Source: Parabacteroides hominis (lineage in GTDB: Bacteria > Bacteroidota > Bacteroidia > Bacteroidales > Tannerellaceae). From it: a stretch of 64,000 bases of DNA. Shown here one piece after another: positions 9,476 to 18,992 of the stretch (position 1 is its first letter; every line of letters begins with the position of its first letter). The position numbers were made by a program, and so were the translations under genes. Under the pieces are notes generated by a model. It did not search any database, was not told where the DNA came from, and worked only from the letters and a program-made list of their open reading frames with translations. The stretch spans positions 62,001 through 126,000 of the forward strand of contig NZ_JACOOJ010000007.1 of assembly GCF_014287585.1 (NCBI RefSeq). The letters are read 5' to 3'.

Positions 9476-12400
9476 ATGGCCTTTAGAAAAGAAAACAAAA
9501 TAAAGAGTAACTTTTCAAAAATAACCATCGGTCTGGCTTCCCCTGAAGAGATTCTTGAGAACTCTAGTGGTGAAGTTTTAAAACCGGAAACGATTAATTA
9601 TCGTACGTACAAACCTGAGCGTGACGGTCTTTTCTGTGAGCGTATTTTCGGTCCTATCAAGGACTATGAATGCCATTGCGGTAAATACAAGCGTATTCGT
9701 TATAAAGGTATTGTCTGCGATCGTTGCGGGGTAGAAGTTACAGAGAAAAAAGTACGTCGTGAACGTATGGGACACATTCATTTGGTTGTACCTGTTGCTC
9801 ATATCTGGTATTTTCGTTCCCTGCCCAATAAAATCGGTTACTTGTTAGGCTTGCCGACCAAGAAACTGGATTCTATTATCTATTACGAACGTTATGTCGT
9901 GATTCAGCCGGGTTGTGTAGACACTATTGCTGAATTGGACTTGCTTTCGGAAGAAGAATATTTGCAGATTCTGGATAACCTGCCAAAGGAAAACCAGATG
10001 TTGGAAGATACGGATCCGAATAAGTTCATCGCAAAGATCGGTGCTGAAGCCATCTATGATTTGTTGGCTCGTCTGGACCTAGATTCTTTGTCTTACGAAT
10101 TGCGCCATCGTGCAAGCACAGACGGTTCGCAACAGCGTAAGAACGAAGCATTGAAACGTTTACAGGTTGTTGAGTCCTTCCGTGCATCCAGAGGGCGTAA
10201 CAAACCGGAATGGATGATCGTGAAGGTTGTACCTGTTATCCCTCCAGAACTGCGTCCGTTGGTTCCGTTGGATGGTGGCCGTTTCGCTACTTCCGATTTG
10301 AATGATTTGTATCGTCGTGTTATTATCCGTAATAACCGTCTGAAACGATTAATCGATATTAAAGCTCCCGAAGTTATTTTACGTAATGAAAAACGTATGC
10401 TTCAGGAAGCAGTGGATTCTTTGTTTGACAACTCTCGTAAATCGAGTGCTGTTAAGACAGACGCTAACCGTCCGTTGAAGTCTCTCTCCGACAGTTTGAA
10501 AGGTAAACAAGGTCGTTTCCGTCAGAACCTGTTGGGTAAGCGTGTTGACTATTCGGCTCGTTCGGTTATTGTCGTAGGTCCTGAGTTGAAAATGCATGAA
10601 TGCGGTCTGCCGAAGAATATGGCAGCCGAACTTTATAAACCTTTTGTGATCCGTAAATTGATCGAACGCGGTATCGTAAAAACGGTTAAGTCTGCGAAGA
10701 AGATCGTCGACCGTAAGGAACCGGTGGTTTGGGATATTTTGGAGTATGTAATGAAAGGTCATCCGGTATTGCTGAACCGTGCACCGACTCTGCACCGTCT
10801 GGGTATCCAGGCATTCCAGCCGAAGTTGATCGAAGGTAAAGCTATCCAGTTGCACCCATTGGCATGTACGGCATTCAACGCCGACTTCGACGGTGACCAG
10901 ATGGCTGTTCACTTGCCTTTAGGAAACGAAGCTGTATTGGAAGCGCAGATGTTGATGCTTGCTTCTCATAACATTCTGAACCCGGCTAACGGTGCACCTA
11001 TTACCGTTCCTTCCCAGGATATGGTGTTAGGTTTGTACTACATCACAAAGATGCGTAAGGGAACACAGGGTGAAGGTCTTGTATTCTACGGACCGGAAGA
11101 AGCAACGATTGCATATAATGAAAAGAAAGTGGATATCCATGCTCCGATCAAAGTATATGTAAACGACATCGACAAAGAAGGTAATCCGGTTAAAAAAATG
11201 GTTGAGACTTCTGTCGGACGTTTGATGGTTAACGAATTTGTTCCGGAAGAAGTTGGTTATATAAATGAAGTATTGGGTAAGAAAGCGCTTCGCGATATCA
11301 TCGGTAAGGTGATTAAGGCTTGTGGTGTTGCCCGTACGGCTCAGTTCTTGGATGATATCAAGAACCTGGGGTATTATATGGCCTTCAAGGGTGGTCTTTC
11401 CTTCAACCTGGCTGACGTTCTGATCCCGCCTCAAAAAGAGGAATTGGTAAAAGAAGGTTATGACGAAGTTGAGCAGATCATGAACAACTATAACATGGGT
11501 TTCATTACCAACAACGAACGTTACAACCAGATTATCGATACTTGGACACATGTCAACAGCAAGTTGTCCGACACATTGATGAAGCAGCTGACTGCTGATA
11601 ACGACGGTTTCAACTCTATCTATATGATGATGGATTCAGGAGCCCGTGGTTCTAAGGAACAGATTCGTCAGTTGTCCGGTATGCGTGGTTTGATGGCAAA
11701 ACCGCAGAAGAGTGGTGCAGAAGGTGGTCAGATCATTGAAAACCCGATCCTTTCTAACTTTAAGGAAGGTTTGTCAGTGTTGGAATACTTTATCTCTACT
11801 CACGGTGCTCGTAAAGGTTTGGCCGATACCGCTTTGAAGACTGCCGATGCTGGTTACCTGACTCGTCGTCTGGTTGACGTTTCACATGATGTGATCATTA
11901 ACGAAGAAGACTGTGGTACATTGCGTGGCCTGGTTTGTACGGAGTTGAAGAACAATGACGAAGTAATCGCCAGCCTGGGTGAACGTATCTTGGGGCGTGT
12001 TTCTGTTCATGATGTCATTCATCCGTTGACAGGCGAAGTTATTGTCCGTTCCGGTGAAGAAATTCGTGAAGATGCTGCTAAAATGATCGAAGATTCTCCG
12101 ATCGAAAGCGTTGAAATCCGTTCTGTATTGACTTGTGAATCCAAGAAGGGTGTTTGTGCGAAATGTTATGGCCGTAACCTGGCTACGAACCGGATGGTTC
12201 AGAAAGGTGAGGTTGTGGGTGTTATCGCTGCACAGTCAATCGGTGAACCGGGTACTCAGTTGACACTGCGTACATTCCACGTCGGTGGTATCGCATCTAA
12301 CGTAGCAACTGAAAACAGTATCACTTCTAAATATGACGGTGTTCTGGAAATCGAAGAACTTCGTGCTGTAGACAGCGAAGAGAATGGTAAGAAGTTCCAG

Positions 12401-13762
12401 GTTGTTGTCAGCCGTTTGGCAGAACTTCGTATTGTCGATCCGACAACGAAGATTGTATTGTTGGCTCACAATATTCCTTACGGTTCCAAATTGTTCTTCA
12501 AGAATGGAGATACAATCAAGAAGGGCGATGTTATCATCGAATGGGACCCGTTCAATGCCGTTATCGTATCGGAAGTTTCCGGTAAGATCGAATTCGAAAG
12601 TTTGGTTGAAAATGTTACTTACAATGTTGAAAGTGACGAGACGACCGGCTTGAAAGAAAAGATCATTATCGAGTCTAAAGATAAGACAAAAGCTCCGGCT
12701 GCACACATCGTGGATGAAAACGGAAACTATCTGAAGAATTATTCATTGCCGTTGGGTGCTCACGTTGTAAAAGACGAGGGCGATATGGTTAAGGCCGGTG
12801 AGGTTTTGGTTAAGATCCCGCGTGCTGTAAGTAAAGCAGGTGATATCACTGGTGGTTTGCCTCGTGTAACTGAATTGTTCGAGGCTCGTAACCCGTCTAA
12901 CCCGGCTGTCGTTTCTGAAATCGATGGTGAAGTAGGCTTCGGTAAAATCAAGCGTGGTAACCGTGAAATTACTGTTACTTCCAAATTAGGGGAAGTAAAG
13001 AAATATATGGTGCCTCTGTCCAAGCAGTTGCTTGTTCAGGAAAATGACTATATCCGTGCCGGTATGCCGCTTTCCGATGGTGCGACTACTCCGTCTGATA
13101 TCCTGGCGATCATGGGACCGACGGCTGTTCAGGAATATATCGTAAATGAAATCCAGGACGTATACCGTCTGCAGGGTGTAAAAATTAACGATAAGCATTT
13201 CGAGGTAATCGTCCGTCAGATGATGCGTAAGGTTGAAATCATCGATCCGGGAGACACTCGCTTCCTGGAACAGCAGGTGGTTGATAAACTGGAAGTAATG
13301 GATGAAAACGATCGTATCTGGGGCAAGAAGGTTGTGACGGATCCGGGAGATTCTCAGACATTGCAGGCTGGTCAGATTGTAACTGTTCGTAAGTTGAGAG
13401 ACGAGAACAGTATGCTGAAACGTCGTGACTTGAAGCTGGTTGAAGTTCGTGATGCAGTTCCTGCTACGGCTAACCAGATTCTTCAGGGTATCACTCGTGC
13501 CGCTTTGCAGACAAACAGCTTTATGTCGGCCGCATCTTTCCAGGAAACAACGAAAGTGCTGAACGAAGCTGCTATCAATGGTAAAGTGGACCGTTTGGAA
13601 GGTTTGAAAGAAAACGTTATCTGCGGTCACTTAATCCCTGCCGGTACAGGCCAGCGTGATTTCGACAAATTGGTTGTCGGTGCTAAAGATGAGTTCGAAC
13701 GTATCTTTGCAAATCGTAAGAATGTCGTAGATTTCAATACTATGGACAGAGACGACGAGTAA
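9476..13762 (+). CDS. rpoC: DNA-directed RNA polymerase subunit beta prime
   Basis: 1428 residues. The N-terminal zinc ribbon has paired cysteines (CHCGKYKRI...CDRCGVEV, about residues 66-88). The catalytic magnesium loop NADFDGDQ begins at residue 468. The second zinc site ([13 protein letters not shown]) begins near residue 887, and the bridge-helix/trigger-loop region and the C-terminal [20 protein letters not shown] are intact. It is co-transcribed with rpoB and ends at a strong terminator (13783-13816), which closes the block. Confidence 0.99.
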   Translation: MAFRKENKIKSNFSKITIGLASPEEILENSSGEVLKPETINYRTYKPERDGLFCERIFGPIKDYECHCGKYKRIRYKGIVCDRCGVEVTEKKVRRERMGHIHLVVPVAHIWYFRSLPNKIGYLLGLPTKKLDSIIYYERYVVIQPGCVDTIAELDLLSEEEYLQILDNLPKENQMLEDTDPNKFIAKIGAEAIYDLLARLDLDSLSYELRHRASTDGSQQRKNEALKRLQVVESFRASRGRNKPEWMIVKVVPVIPPELRPLVPLDGGRFATSDLNDLYRRVIIRNNRLKRLIDIKAPEVILRNEKRMLQEAVDSLFDNSRKSSAVKTDANRPLKSLSDSLKGKQGRFRQNLLGKRVDYSARSVIVVGPELKMHECGLPKNMAAELYKPFVIRKLIERGIVKTVKSAKKIVDRKEPVVWDILEYVMKGHPVLLNRAPTLHRLGIQAFQPKLIEGKAIQLHPLACTAFNADFDGDQMAVHLPLGNEAVLEAQMLMLASHNILNPANGAPITVPSQDMVLGLYYITKMRKGTQGEGLVFYGPEEATIAYNEKKVDIHAPIKVYVNDIDKEGNPVKKMVETSVGRLMVNEFVPEEVGYINEVLGKKALRDIIGKVIKACGVARTAQFLDDIKNLGYYMAFKGGLSFNLADVLIPPQKEELVKEGYDEVEQIMNNYNMGFITNNERYNQIIDTWTHVNSKLSDTLMKQLTADNDGFNSIYMMMDSGARGSKEQIRQLSGMRGLMAKPQKSGAEGGQIIENPILSNFKEGLSVLEYFISTHGARKGLADTALKTADAGYLTRRLVDVSHDVIINEEDCGTLRGLVCTELKNNDEVIASLGERILGRVSVHDVIHPLTGEVIVRSGEEIREDAAKMIEDSPIESVEIRSVLTCESKKGVCAKCYGRNLATNRMVQKGEVVGVIAAQSIGEPGTQLTLRTFHVGGIASNVATENSITSKYDGVLEIEELRAVDSEENGKKFQVVVSRLAELRIVDPTTKIVLLAHNIPYGSKLFFKNGDTIKKGDVIIEWDPFNAVIVSEVSGKIEFESLVENVTYNVESDETTGLKEKIIIESKDKTKAPAAHIVDENGNYLKNYSLPLGAHVVKDEGDMVKAGEVLVKIPRAVSKAGDITGGLPRVTELFEARNPSNPAVVSEIDGEVGFGKIKRGNREITVTSKLGEVKKYMVPLSKQLLVQENDYIRAGMPLSDGATTPSDILAIMGPTAVQEYIVNEIQDVYRLQGVKINDKHFEVIVRQMMRKVEIIDPGDTRFLEQQVVDKLEVMDENDRIWGKKVVTDPGDSQTLQAGQIVTVRKLRDENSMLKRRDLKLVEVRDAVPATANQILQGITRAALQTNSFMSAASFQETTKVLNEAAINGKVDRLEGLKENVICGHLIPAGTGQRDFDKLVVGAKDEFERIFANRKNVVDFNTMDRDDE

Positions 13763-13782
13763 AATGCGGAATAAATAATGAG

Positions 13783-13816
13783 AAGGGTTACCGATAATTC
13801 GGTAGCCCTTTTTTAT
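13783..13816 (+). terminator. Terminator of the rpoBC operon
   Basis: AAGGGTTACCG pairs with CGGTAGCCCTT (one mismatch) around ATAATT, followed by a T run. It closes the ribosomal/RNA polymerase block. Confidence 0.88.
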
Positions 13817-13825
13817 TTTCTGTTA

Positions 13826-13857
13826 TTTGTTTAATAAAATCAGAGTCCTTATATTTG
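13826..13857 (+). promoter_or_regulatory. Promoter for the EEP hydrolase gene
   Basis: TTTG (13826-13829), 20 bases, TATATTTG (13850-13857), an exact match to the Bacteroidetes consensus. Expected transcription start is about 13864, 26 bases before the ATG. Confidence 0.78.
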
Positions 13858-13889
13858 TGTATTATCTTGATAATTATAATAAATGATAT

Positions 13890-14753
13890 ATGAAAAAAGT
13901 TCTACTCTATTTATTCGCCCTTCTGATCTCAACGAATGTGGCTTTAGCTGAACAACCTGATAAAGAGATGAATGTAATGTCTTTTAATATCCGGATGAGT
14001 ACAAAATCTGACGGTGCTAACTGGTGGGAATACAGGAAAGATTTGGCTGCCAATGTGATCAAGTTTTATGATGTCGATATGTTTGGCGCGCAGGAAGTCT
14101 TGCATAATCAGTTGACGGATTTATTGGATCGTTTGCCAGACTATGGTTATGTCGGGGTTGGACGTGAAGATGGCAAGACAAAAGGTGAATATTCTCCTAT
14201 CCTTTACAGAAAGGATCGTTTCTCCGTTGTCAAAAGTGGCAATTTTTGGTTGGCGGAAGATATGAATGCCGTGGGTAAAAAAGGTTGGGATGCTGCTTGC
14301 GAACGTGTTGCAACTTGGGCAATATTTAAGGACAAGGAATCCGAAAAAGAATTTTTCTTTTTGAACACTCATCTGGATCACATAGGACAGGTGGCCCGCC
14401 ATGAAGGAGCTTCTTTGGTTTTAGAGCAAGTAAAGCAACTATCTGGAAATCTGCCGGTGATTGTTACAGGCGATTTTAACGCTGTCCCTACCGATGACCC
14501 TATTAAAGTGCTGACAGATGAAAAAGATCCGCGCCATTTGACACATACCCGTACATTAGCTCCTTTGCGTTATGGCCCTGAGTGGACTTTCCACGATTAT
14601 GGGCGTATTCCTGTGGATGAACGCGTATGGATCGATTATATCTTTGTGAAAGGTAATATCAAAGTGCTTCGCCATGGCGTTTTGACTGAAAGCCTGGATA
14701 ATCTGTACCCTTCGGACCATTGTCCTGTAATATCAAGCATACTTATTCAGTAA
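13890..14753 (+). CDS. Secreted endonuclease/exonuclease/phosphatase (EEP) family hydrolase
   Basis: 287 residues with a signal peptide (1-20, cleavage after VALA). EEP-fold motifs are present in order: MSFNIRM, the metal-binding Glu in GAQEV (E69), NTHLDH, GDFNAVP, and the terminal SDHCP (His277). The fold covers DNases, sphingomyelinases and inositol phosphatases; the sequence does not choose between them, though secreted Bacteroidetes members of this size are usually annotated as generic EEP phosphoesterases. Its stop is 5 bases before the AraC-type regulator gene, so the two probably share a transcript. Confidence 0.88.
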   Translation: MKKVLLYLFALLISTNVALAEQPDKEMNVMSFNIRMSTKSDGANWWEYRKDLAANVIKFYDVDMFGAQEVLHNQLTDLLDRLPDYGYVGVGREDGKTKGEYSPILYRKDRFSVVKSGNFWLAEDMNAVGKKGWDAACERVATWAIFKDKESEKEFFFLNTHLDHIGQVARHEGASLVLEQVKQLSGNLPVIVTGDFNAVPTDDPIKVLTDEKDPRHLTHTRTLAPLRYGPEWTFHDYGRIPVDERVWIDYIFVKGNIKVLRHGVLTESLDNLYPSDHCPVISSILIQ

Positions 14754-14758
14754 ATATT

Positions 14759-15640
14759 ATGAGTTCCGTAGATGTATTAAGAGAAATTACGCCGCTTTCA
14801 CCGGAAGATTGTTTTCTGGTGATGTCGCGGCCTAAGCGTAGTTTTTCCTATCCGCTTCATGTGCATCCGGAATTTGAACTGAACTATCTGGAGAATGCCG
14901 GCGGAGCGATCCGCATAGTCGGAGATTCGGTGGAGGAGATGGATGATCTTGATTTGTTGCTGGTTGCAGGTGGTGCTAAGCATGCTTATTCCAACCACAA
15001 ATGCCTGAGTACGGATATTCTGGAAATAACAATCCAGTTTCACGCTTCTCTTTTTGACAGTTTGATCAATAAACGTCATTTTAAGACTATAAAAGATATG
15101 TTTGAGAAAGCCTCATGCGGTCTTGTTTTTAGTCGTGAAATGATTTTGCGTATCCAACCTGAATTGAAAAAACTATCGAGTGACGAGCCGGATTCTTTTC
15201 ACAATTTATTACGTTTAATAGAGATACTCAAGATCCTATCGTTGGATGAAGAGGCACGTAAGTTAAACGCTACCAATACCGTAGAAAACTTTAGCAATAT
15301 AGATAATGATCGTCTGGATACGATCATGTTGTTTTTGCATGAAAATTATCAGCGTCCGGTTTTGTTATCCGAACTTGCATCGTTAATAAATATGAGTGAA
15401 GCCTCACTTACCCGGTTTTTAAAAAAGTGGACGGGAAAAACTTTTATAGATAATTTAAATGACATTCGTATAGCTGAAGCCGTTTGTCGTTTGATAGACA
15501 CAAGTGATACAATAGCAGAAATATGCTATAAATCCGGTTTTAATAACTTATCGAATTTCAATCGGGCTTTTAAGCGACGAAAAGGTAATACTCCTACCGA
15601 ATATCGTGAAAAATATGCACGTACTCGTTTTAGGGTTTGA
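14759..15640 (+). CDS. AraC-family transcriptional regulator with cupin-like sensor domain
   Basis: 293 residues when started at the ATG five bases after the EEP gene; an in-frame upstream start at 14720 overlaps the EEP gene and is less likely. The N-terminal half has a cupin-like pattern (YPLHVHPEFEL, DLLLVAGGAKHAY), typical of small-molecule sensing. The last ~100 residues form two helix-turn-helix motifs (LSELASLINMSEASLTRFLK; IAEICYKSGFNNLSNFNRAF). Immediately downstream, two 13-base direct repeats 21 bases apart abut the TTTG box of a promoter (15684-15748), the arrangement expected for this family's binding site, so local regulation is likely. Confidence 0.9.
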   Translation: MSSVDVLREITPLSPEDCFLVMSRPKRSFSYPLHVHPEFELNYLENAGGAIRIVGDSVEEMDDLDLLLVAGGAKHAYSNHKCLSTDILEITIQFHASLFDSLINKRHFKTIKDMFEKASCGLVFSREMILRIQPELKKLSSDEPDSFHNLLRLIEILKILSLDEEARKLNATNTVENFSNIDNDRLDTIMLFLHENYQRPVLLSELASLINMSEASLTRFLKKWTGKTFIDNLNDIRIAEAVCRLIDTSDTIAEICYKSGFNNLSNFNRAFKRRKGNTPTEYREKYARTRFRV

Positions 15641-15683
15641 AACATGATTTTAAACTAATTTACAGAGTAGGTGAATTATCTGT

Positions 15684-15748
15684 GATGAAATAGTATCATA
15701 TAATGATAAAATAGTATTTGGTGGTTAATTGCATGAGACATATCTTTG
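15684..15748 (+). promoter_or_regulatory. Candidate AraC-type operator with a consensus promoter
   Basis: GATGAAATAGTAT (15684-15696) and GATAAAATAGTAT (15705-15717) are direct repeats with one mismatch, exactly 21 bases (two helical turns) apart. The second ends at TTTG (15717-15720), followed by 20 bases and TATCTTTG (15741-15748). This is the textbook layout of an AraC-activated promoter. Only an 11-codon ORF (ATG at 15765) follows before the terminator at 15881. Confidence 0.72.
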
Positions 15749-15754
15749 TAATGT

Positions 15755-15912
15755 TGAATAAACAATGAAATTACTAAGACGAACAGCCTTAGTTTAAGCG
15801 TCGGGATTATAAAATATTAAACACAATAAGGTATTTTTTTTACATTGGTCTAAAGAATTGAGAATTAAAAACACAACTGAAAAAGGGCTGCCTGTGAAGG
15901 TAGCCCTTTTTA
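15755..15912 (+). ncRNA. Putative ~155-base non-coding transcript between promoter and terminator
   Basis: Delimited by inference: transcription from the promoter at 15717-15748 would begin near 15755 and stop at the hairpin 15881-15912. The segment has no credible ORF (only ATG at 15765, coding MKLLRRTALV then stop) and includes a small stem ACTAAG/CTTAGT (about 15774-15795). It could be a small RNA or the remnant of a lost target gene of the regulator. This region (15641-15977) otherwise holds only the two promoters and the terminator. Confidence 0.4.
15881..15912. terminator. Strong hairpin terminator, potentially bidirectional
   Basis: AAAAGGGCTGCC pairs with GGTAGCCCTTTT (one mismatch) around TGTGAA, with A and T runs on the two sides. 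Confidence 0.82.
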
Positions 15913-15946
15913 TTTGCTGCCATTTCGATTTTAATATGTATATTTG
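15913..15946 (+). promoter_or_regulatory. Candidate promoter for the DUF3467 gene
   Basis: TATATTTG (15939-15946) is a perfect -7 element. The nearest TTTG (15913-15916) is 22 bases upstream, a little long. Confidence 0.5.
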
Positions 15947-15977
15947 TCTTAGAATATTTATAATCGAATATAGAAAT

Positions 15978-16286
15978 ATGGAAAACAACAAACCGACAAA
16001 TGAAATTCAGGTAGAGCTGTCAGAAGAGATGGCTCAGGGGACGTATGCAAATCTGGCAATCATATCACATTCTTCATCCGAGTTTATATTGGATTTTATC
16101 CGCGTTGTGCCGGGGGCACCGAAAGCGCAGGTGAAAAGCCGTGTTATTCTGACTCCGGACAATGCTAAACGCCTTTTGTTCGCTTTGCAGGATAATCTGG
16201 CGAAGTTTGAAGAACAGGCCAATGGCAAGACGGCTAAGTTTGAAGATTTTCTTCCTCCCATCGGAGGAGTGAAAGGGGAAGCCTGA
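15978..16286 (+). CDS. DUF3467 family protein
   Basis: 102 residues from the ATG at 15978; an in-frame upstream ATG at 15858 would start before the terminator and is rejected. The pattern EIQVELSEEMAQGTYANLAI, HSSSEFILDF, PGAPKAQVKSRVILTP and the Ala/Lys-rich helix identify DUF3467, a small cytoplasmic family widespread in Bacteroidetes with no established function. It stands alone between terminators on both sides. Confidence 0.85.
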   Translation: MENNKPTNEIQVELSEEMAQGTYANLAIISHSSSEFILDFIRVVPGAPKAQVKSRVILTPDNAKRLLFALQDNLAKFEEQANGKTAKFEDFLPPIGGVKGEA

Positions 16287-16302
16287 TTCCCGGACAGAAA
16301 AT

Positions 16303-16334
16303 AAAAAAGGCCACTCGGAAGAGCGGCCTTTTTT
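16303..16334. terminator. Shared bidirectional terminator of two convergent small genes
   Basis: AAAAAAGGCC-A-CTC pairs with GAG-C-GGCCTTTTTT around GGAA. It separates the DUF3467 gene (+) from the 56-residue membrane protein gene (-). Confidence 0.88.
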
Positions 16335-16350
16335 ATTTGTAAGTGTGTGA

Positions 16351-16521
16351 TTATCCGAGTCTCTTGTTTATAACGATATGACCGATATAACCCAGAATAA
16401 TGACTCCTAAACCGGTAAGAAGAATAGTATTTGACAATCCTCCGTTAATAGCCGGTACAGCCAAAATGATAACACCGATAAGGAGTATGATTACCCCCAG
16501 ATTTTTCAATAATTCGTTCAT
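16351..16521 (-). CDS. Small two-helix membrane protein (56 residues)
   Basis: On the minus strand, ATG at 16521 to TAA at 16351 encodes 56 residues starting MNELLKNLGVIILLIGVIIL. Two hydrophobic segments (about 8-24 and 31-51) are separated by a short AINGGLSN turn, with a basic C-terminus (INKRLG). It ends 17 bases before the shared terminator and lies opposite plsC, with AT-rich upstream DNA. Small Bacteroidetes membrane proteins of this type are common and uncharacterised; I assign no function. The coherent hydrophobic pattern and matched terminator make it a real gene in my view. Confidence 0.72.
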   Translation of the reverse strand: MNELLKNLGVIILLIGVIILAVPAINGGLSNTILLTGLGVIILGYIGHIVINKRLG

Positions 16522-16632
16522 GGTGATAGATATGTTTATATATTATTATTTTTCTACCGCAAATAAAGCAATAATAACCCGATTGCAAAAATATTTTGGG
16601 ACAAAAATGATGAAACCATTGAATTTAGCTTT

Positions 16633-16640
16633 TATATTTG
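16633..16640 (+). promoter_or_regulatory. -7 element of the plsC promoter
   Basis: TATATTTG at 16633-16640 matches the consensus; transcription would begin near 16647, 13 bases before the ATG. No TTTG is seen at the expected distance. Confidence 0.5.
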
Positions 16641-16659
16641 TGAAATAATACAGTTATAT

Positions 16660-17397
16660 ATGCTACGAATACTTTATATACTTTATTTATGTCTGTTTGT
16701 GGTTCCTGTTTTTGTGGTATTGACCATACTGACAGCCCTTACGGTTATTGTTGGTTGCCTGTTAGGCGGGGAAAAGATATTTGCTTATTATCCGGGAATG
16801 ATCTGGTCATGGCTGACTTGTCATCTGGTTCTCTGTCCGGTGAAAGTAAAAGGCCGGGAGAATATAGACCGGAAGAAATCGTACGTCTTTGTTGCCAATC
16901 ACCAGGGAGCTTTTGATATCTTTCTTATATATGGTTTTTTAGGTGTCCCGATCAAGTGGGTGATGAAAGCCGGTATCGCTAAAATCCCGTTTGTGGGAGC
17001 AGCTTGCCGGGCAGCCGGTTTTATCTTCGTCGATAATTCGACAGCGAAAGCTGCTGCTCGTAGTGTGCTGGAGGCCGAACGCAGCCTGAAGAACGGGGCA
17101 TCGGTGGTTGTATTCCCGGAAGGTTCACGTACGTATGACGGAAAGATGATCCGTTTTAAGAAAGGGGCTTACCAAATGGCAGCCGATCAGCACTTGCCGA
17201 TTGTTCCGATCACCCTGAACGGACCTTTTGACGTATTGCCGATCGGTTCGTTGAATATTCACCGGCACAAGATGGAAATGGTCATTCACCCGCCTATTCA
17301 GACCGAAGGAATGGATGCTTCCCATAAGGGCTTGCAACAGATGGCTGATAAAACACAGGACATCATCGCGTCAGCCTTATGGGACCAGTATAAATAG
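16660..17397 (+). CDS. plsC: 1-acyl-sn-glycerol-3-phosphate acyltransferase
   Basis: 245 residues. An N-terminal hydrophobic segment (about 4-36) anchors the protein in the inner membrane. The catalytic HX4D box is NHQGAFD (His81, Asp86) and the phosphate-binding FPEGSRT box is at 152-158. The enzyme acylates lysophosphatidic acid to phosphatidic acid in phospholipid synthesis. Its stop is two bases from the end of the convergent Wzi-like gene, and no terminator is visible between them. Confidence 0.92.
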   Translation: MLRILYILYLCLFVVPVFVVLTILTALTVIVGCLLGGEKIFAYYPGMIWSWLTCHLVLCPVKVKGRENIDRKKSYVFVANHQGAFDIFLIYGFLGVPIKWVMKAGIAKIPFVGAACRAAGFIFVDNSTAKAAARSVLEAERSLKNGASVVVFPEGSRTYDGKMIRFKKGAYQMAADQHLPIVPITLNGPFDVLPIGSLNIHRHKMEMVIHPPIQTEGMDASHKGLQQMADKTQDIIASALWDQYK

Positions 17398-17398
17398 T

Positions 17399-18880
17399 CT
17401 ATTTCCAGGATTTTAAAATGCCGCGTTTGCAAACACTCAGGCTTAAACCGACATTATCTCCATAGAGTGAACCCGCATCTGCGGCTACGGCTCCCGTAAA
17501 TTCCCAACCTTGCAGGCGTGGATGGCGATATTTGACTTCCACCTGCCCGGAGTTGCTTCTTTTGTTATTCAGGAACGGGGCGTAAGGTTTCCCCCAGCTA
17601 TTCATGAGCGTGTATTTAAGGCGATAGGAAACCATTGGCGACAGATCTCCTTCAAAAGCCAGATGCCAGGCACGGACACGCGTATTCTTGAAATCCACAT
17701 CCCCGTTCGTATTATATTGGGGAGATGTCAGAAGAGGAGAACCTATTGCATGTCCGAAATAAGAAGAACCGGTTTTATATTCCCCGTTATTATAGTAATC
17801 ATCTCCACCACCACCAGGGCCCTGATATTTATCATGATCGAAGAGAATAAAATGGAACGGTCCGCTCTGATTACGGGTAACCAGATATTCCGTTACGACC
17901 TTCCGCAACCAAGGGAAACGCGGTAAATCCATCTGTACTCCCCAAAGTCCATCAGTCCCGTTCACGAATATCATACCCGATTTATCTTCAAAATAATGTT
18001 GGTAATAAGCCGCCAGTTTCCAGTCCGGCATCGTGTATTCCAGTTTGAAATCATACGAACCGAAATGATTGCCCAGCACATTGATCTGATCCGACAATGT
18101 AGCATCGCCTCCACCTTCGCTACCACAAAACACCCGGATAAAATCCTTCAGGGAATGAGGTTGCACGCCGACTTTCGGATCACTGGATGTCCCGCCCCAC
18201 TGCGCCCAATGCTGTACGCCGATAATGCCGGAAAGCGGGAAATCGTTTTTCGTGTCTTTAATGCGGACATAAACAGATTTATGATGCCAGAGGACATTCT
18301 TCACATACGTCTGTTTGCCATTGGAGAAATCTTCCAGATACCCGGTATCGAAAGACTTGCCTACCGCAAAGTCTCCCTTCACCTGCATCCATCCCTTTGT
18401 GAGCGGAACGACGGTAAACTCCGGCATACTCAGCTTTATTTCCGGAATCGGGCGTGCATTGGAAGAGATCACCATGTCGCCGGAACTAAGGGAATGATCC
18501 CAAAGCGAATGCCGGTTTTCTTTGCTCCCCACACTCAGAAGCAGGCTTTTATATCCCAACTCGGCATATATCTGCTGGATAAACACATTACGATAACGGG
18601 GTACGGCAGCGACCAGATCCAGTCCTACGCTCCAGCGAAATCCCTTTCCAAAATGTTGCTGATGAAATACTCCGGCATTGAGATAACCGTTGTTGGCATC
18701 CAGGGGAACTATCCCGTACCGGTTGCTCACCATCCAGAATGGAGTGGTCGATCCGCTGCTAACCGATCCGAAAGCTTCCGCTTTATATGAGGTTGCATCT
18801 TCCACTTCTTCCGTCTGTGCAAAAGTATCTGCAGAATAGAAAAGAGCGGCAACTGCAATGATTGTCTGTAAGGCTTTCAT
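17399..18880 (-). CDS. Wzi-like capsule assembly family outer membrane protein
   Basis: 493 residues with a signal peptide (cleavage after DTFA, about residue 21). The body has the alternating aromatic/hydrophobic pattern of an outer membrane beta-barrel with repeated strand-turn motifs and segments such as PFWMVSNRYG and SLWDHSLSSGDMV, which match the capsule assembly protein Wzi family common in Bacteroidetes. Wzi of Escherichia coli is an 18-stranded barrel lectin that anchors capsule. No capsule genes flank it here, so its partner polysaccharide is unknown. Confidence 0.82.
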   Translation of the reverse strand: MKALQTIIAVAALFYSADTFAQTEEVEDATSYKAEAFGSVSSGSTTPFWMVSNRYGIVPLDANNGYLNAGVFHQQHFGKGFRWSVGLDLVAAVPRYRNVFIQQIYAELGYKSLLLSVGSKENRHSLWDHSLSSGDMVISSNARPIPEIKLSMPEFTVVPLTKGWMQVKGDFAVGKSFDTGYLEDFSNGKQTYVKNVLWHHKSVYVRIKDTKNDFPLSGIIGVQHWAQWGGTSSDPKVGVQPHSLKDFIRVFCGSEGGGDATLSDQINVLGNHFGSYDFKLEYTMPDWKLAAYYQHYFEDKSGMIFVNGTDGLWGVQMDLPRFPWLRKVVTEYLVTRNQSGPFHFILFDHDKYQGPGGGGDDYYNNGEYKTGSSYFGHAIGSPLLTSPQYNTNGDVDFKNTRVRAWHLAFEGDLSPMVSYRLKYTLMNSWGKPYAPFLNNKRSNSGQVEVKYRHPRLQGWEFTGAVAADAGSLYGDNVGLSLSVCKRGILKSWK

Positions 18881-18992
18881 TCCATATTTATTTTAACCGG
18901 ACAAAGGTAAGGATTAAAACTTACCGGCCGATATCTCATTTCGAAAAGAAGTATAAGCATTCTGAAAATACAAATATCAGAATAATCGATGT

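Noticed and set aside
12986..13630. 214-residue ORF antisense to rpoC
   Set aside because: Shadow ORF; rpoC is certain.
17996..18790. 264-residue plus-strand ORF opposite the Wzi-like gene
   Set aside because: Shadow of the barrel protein gene; no motif or promoter.
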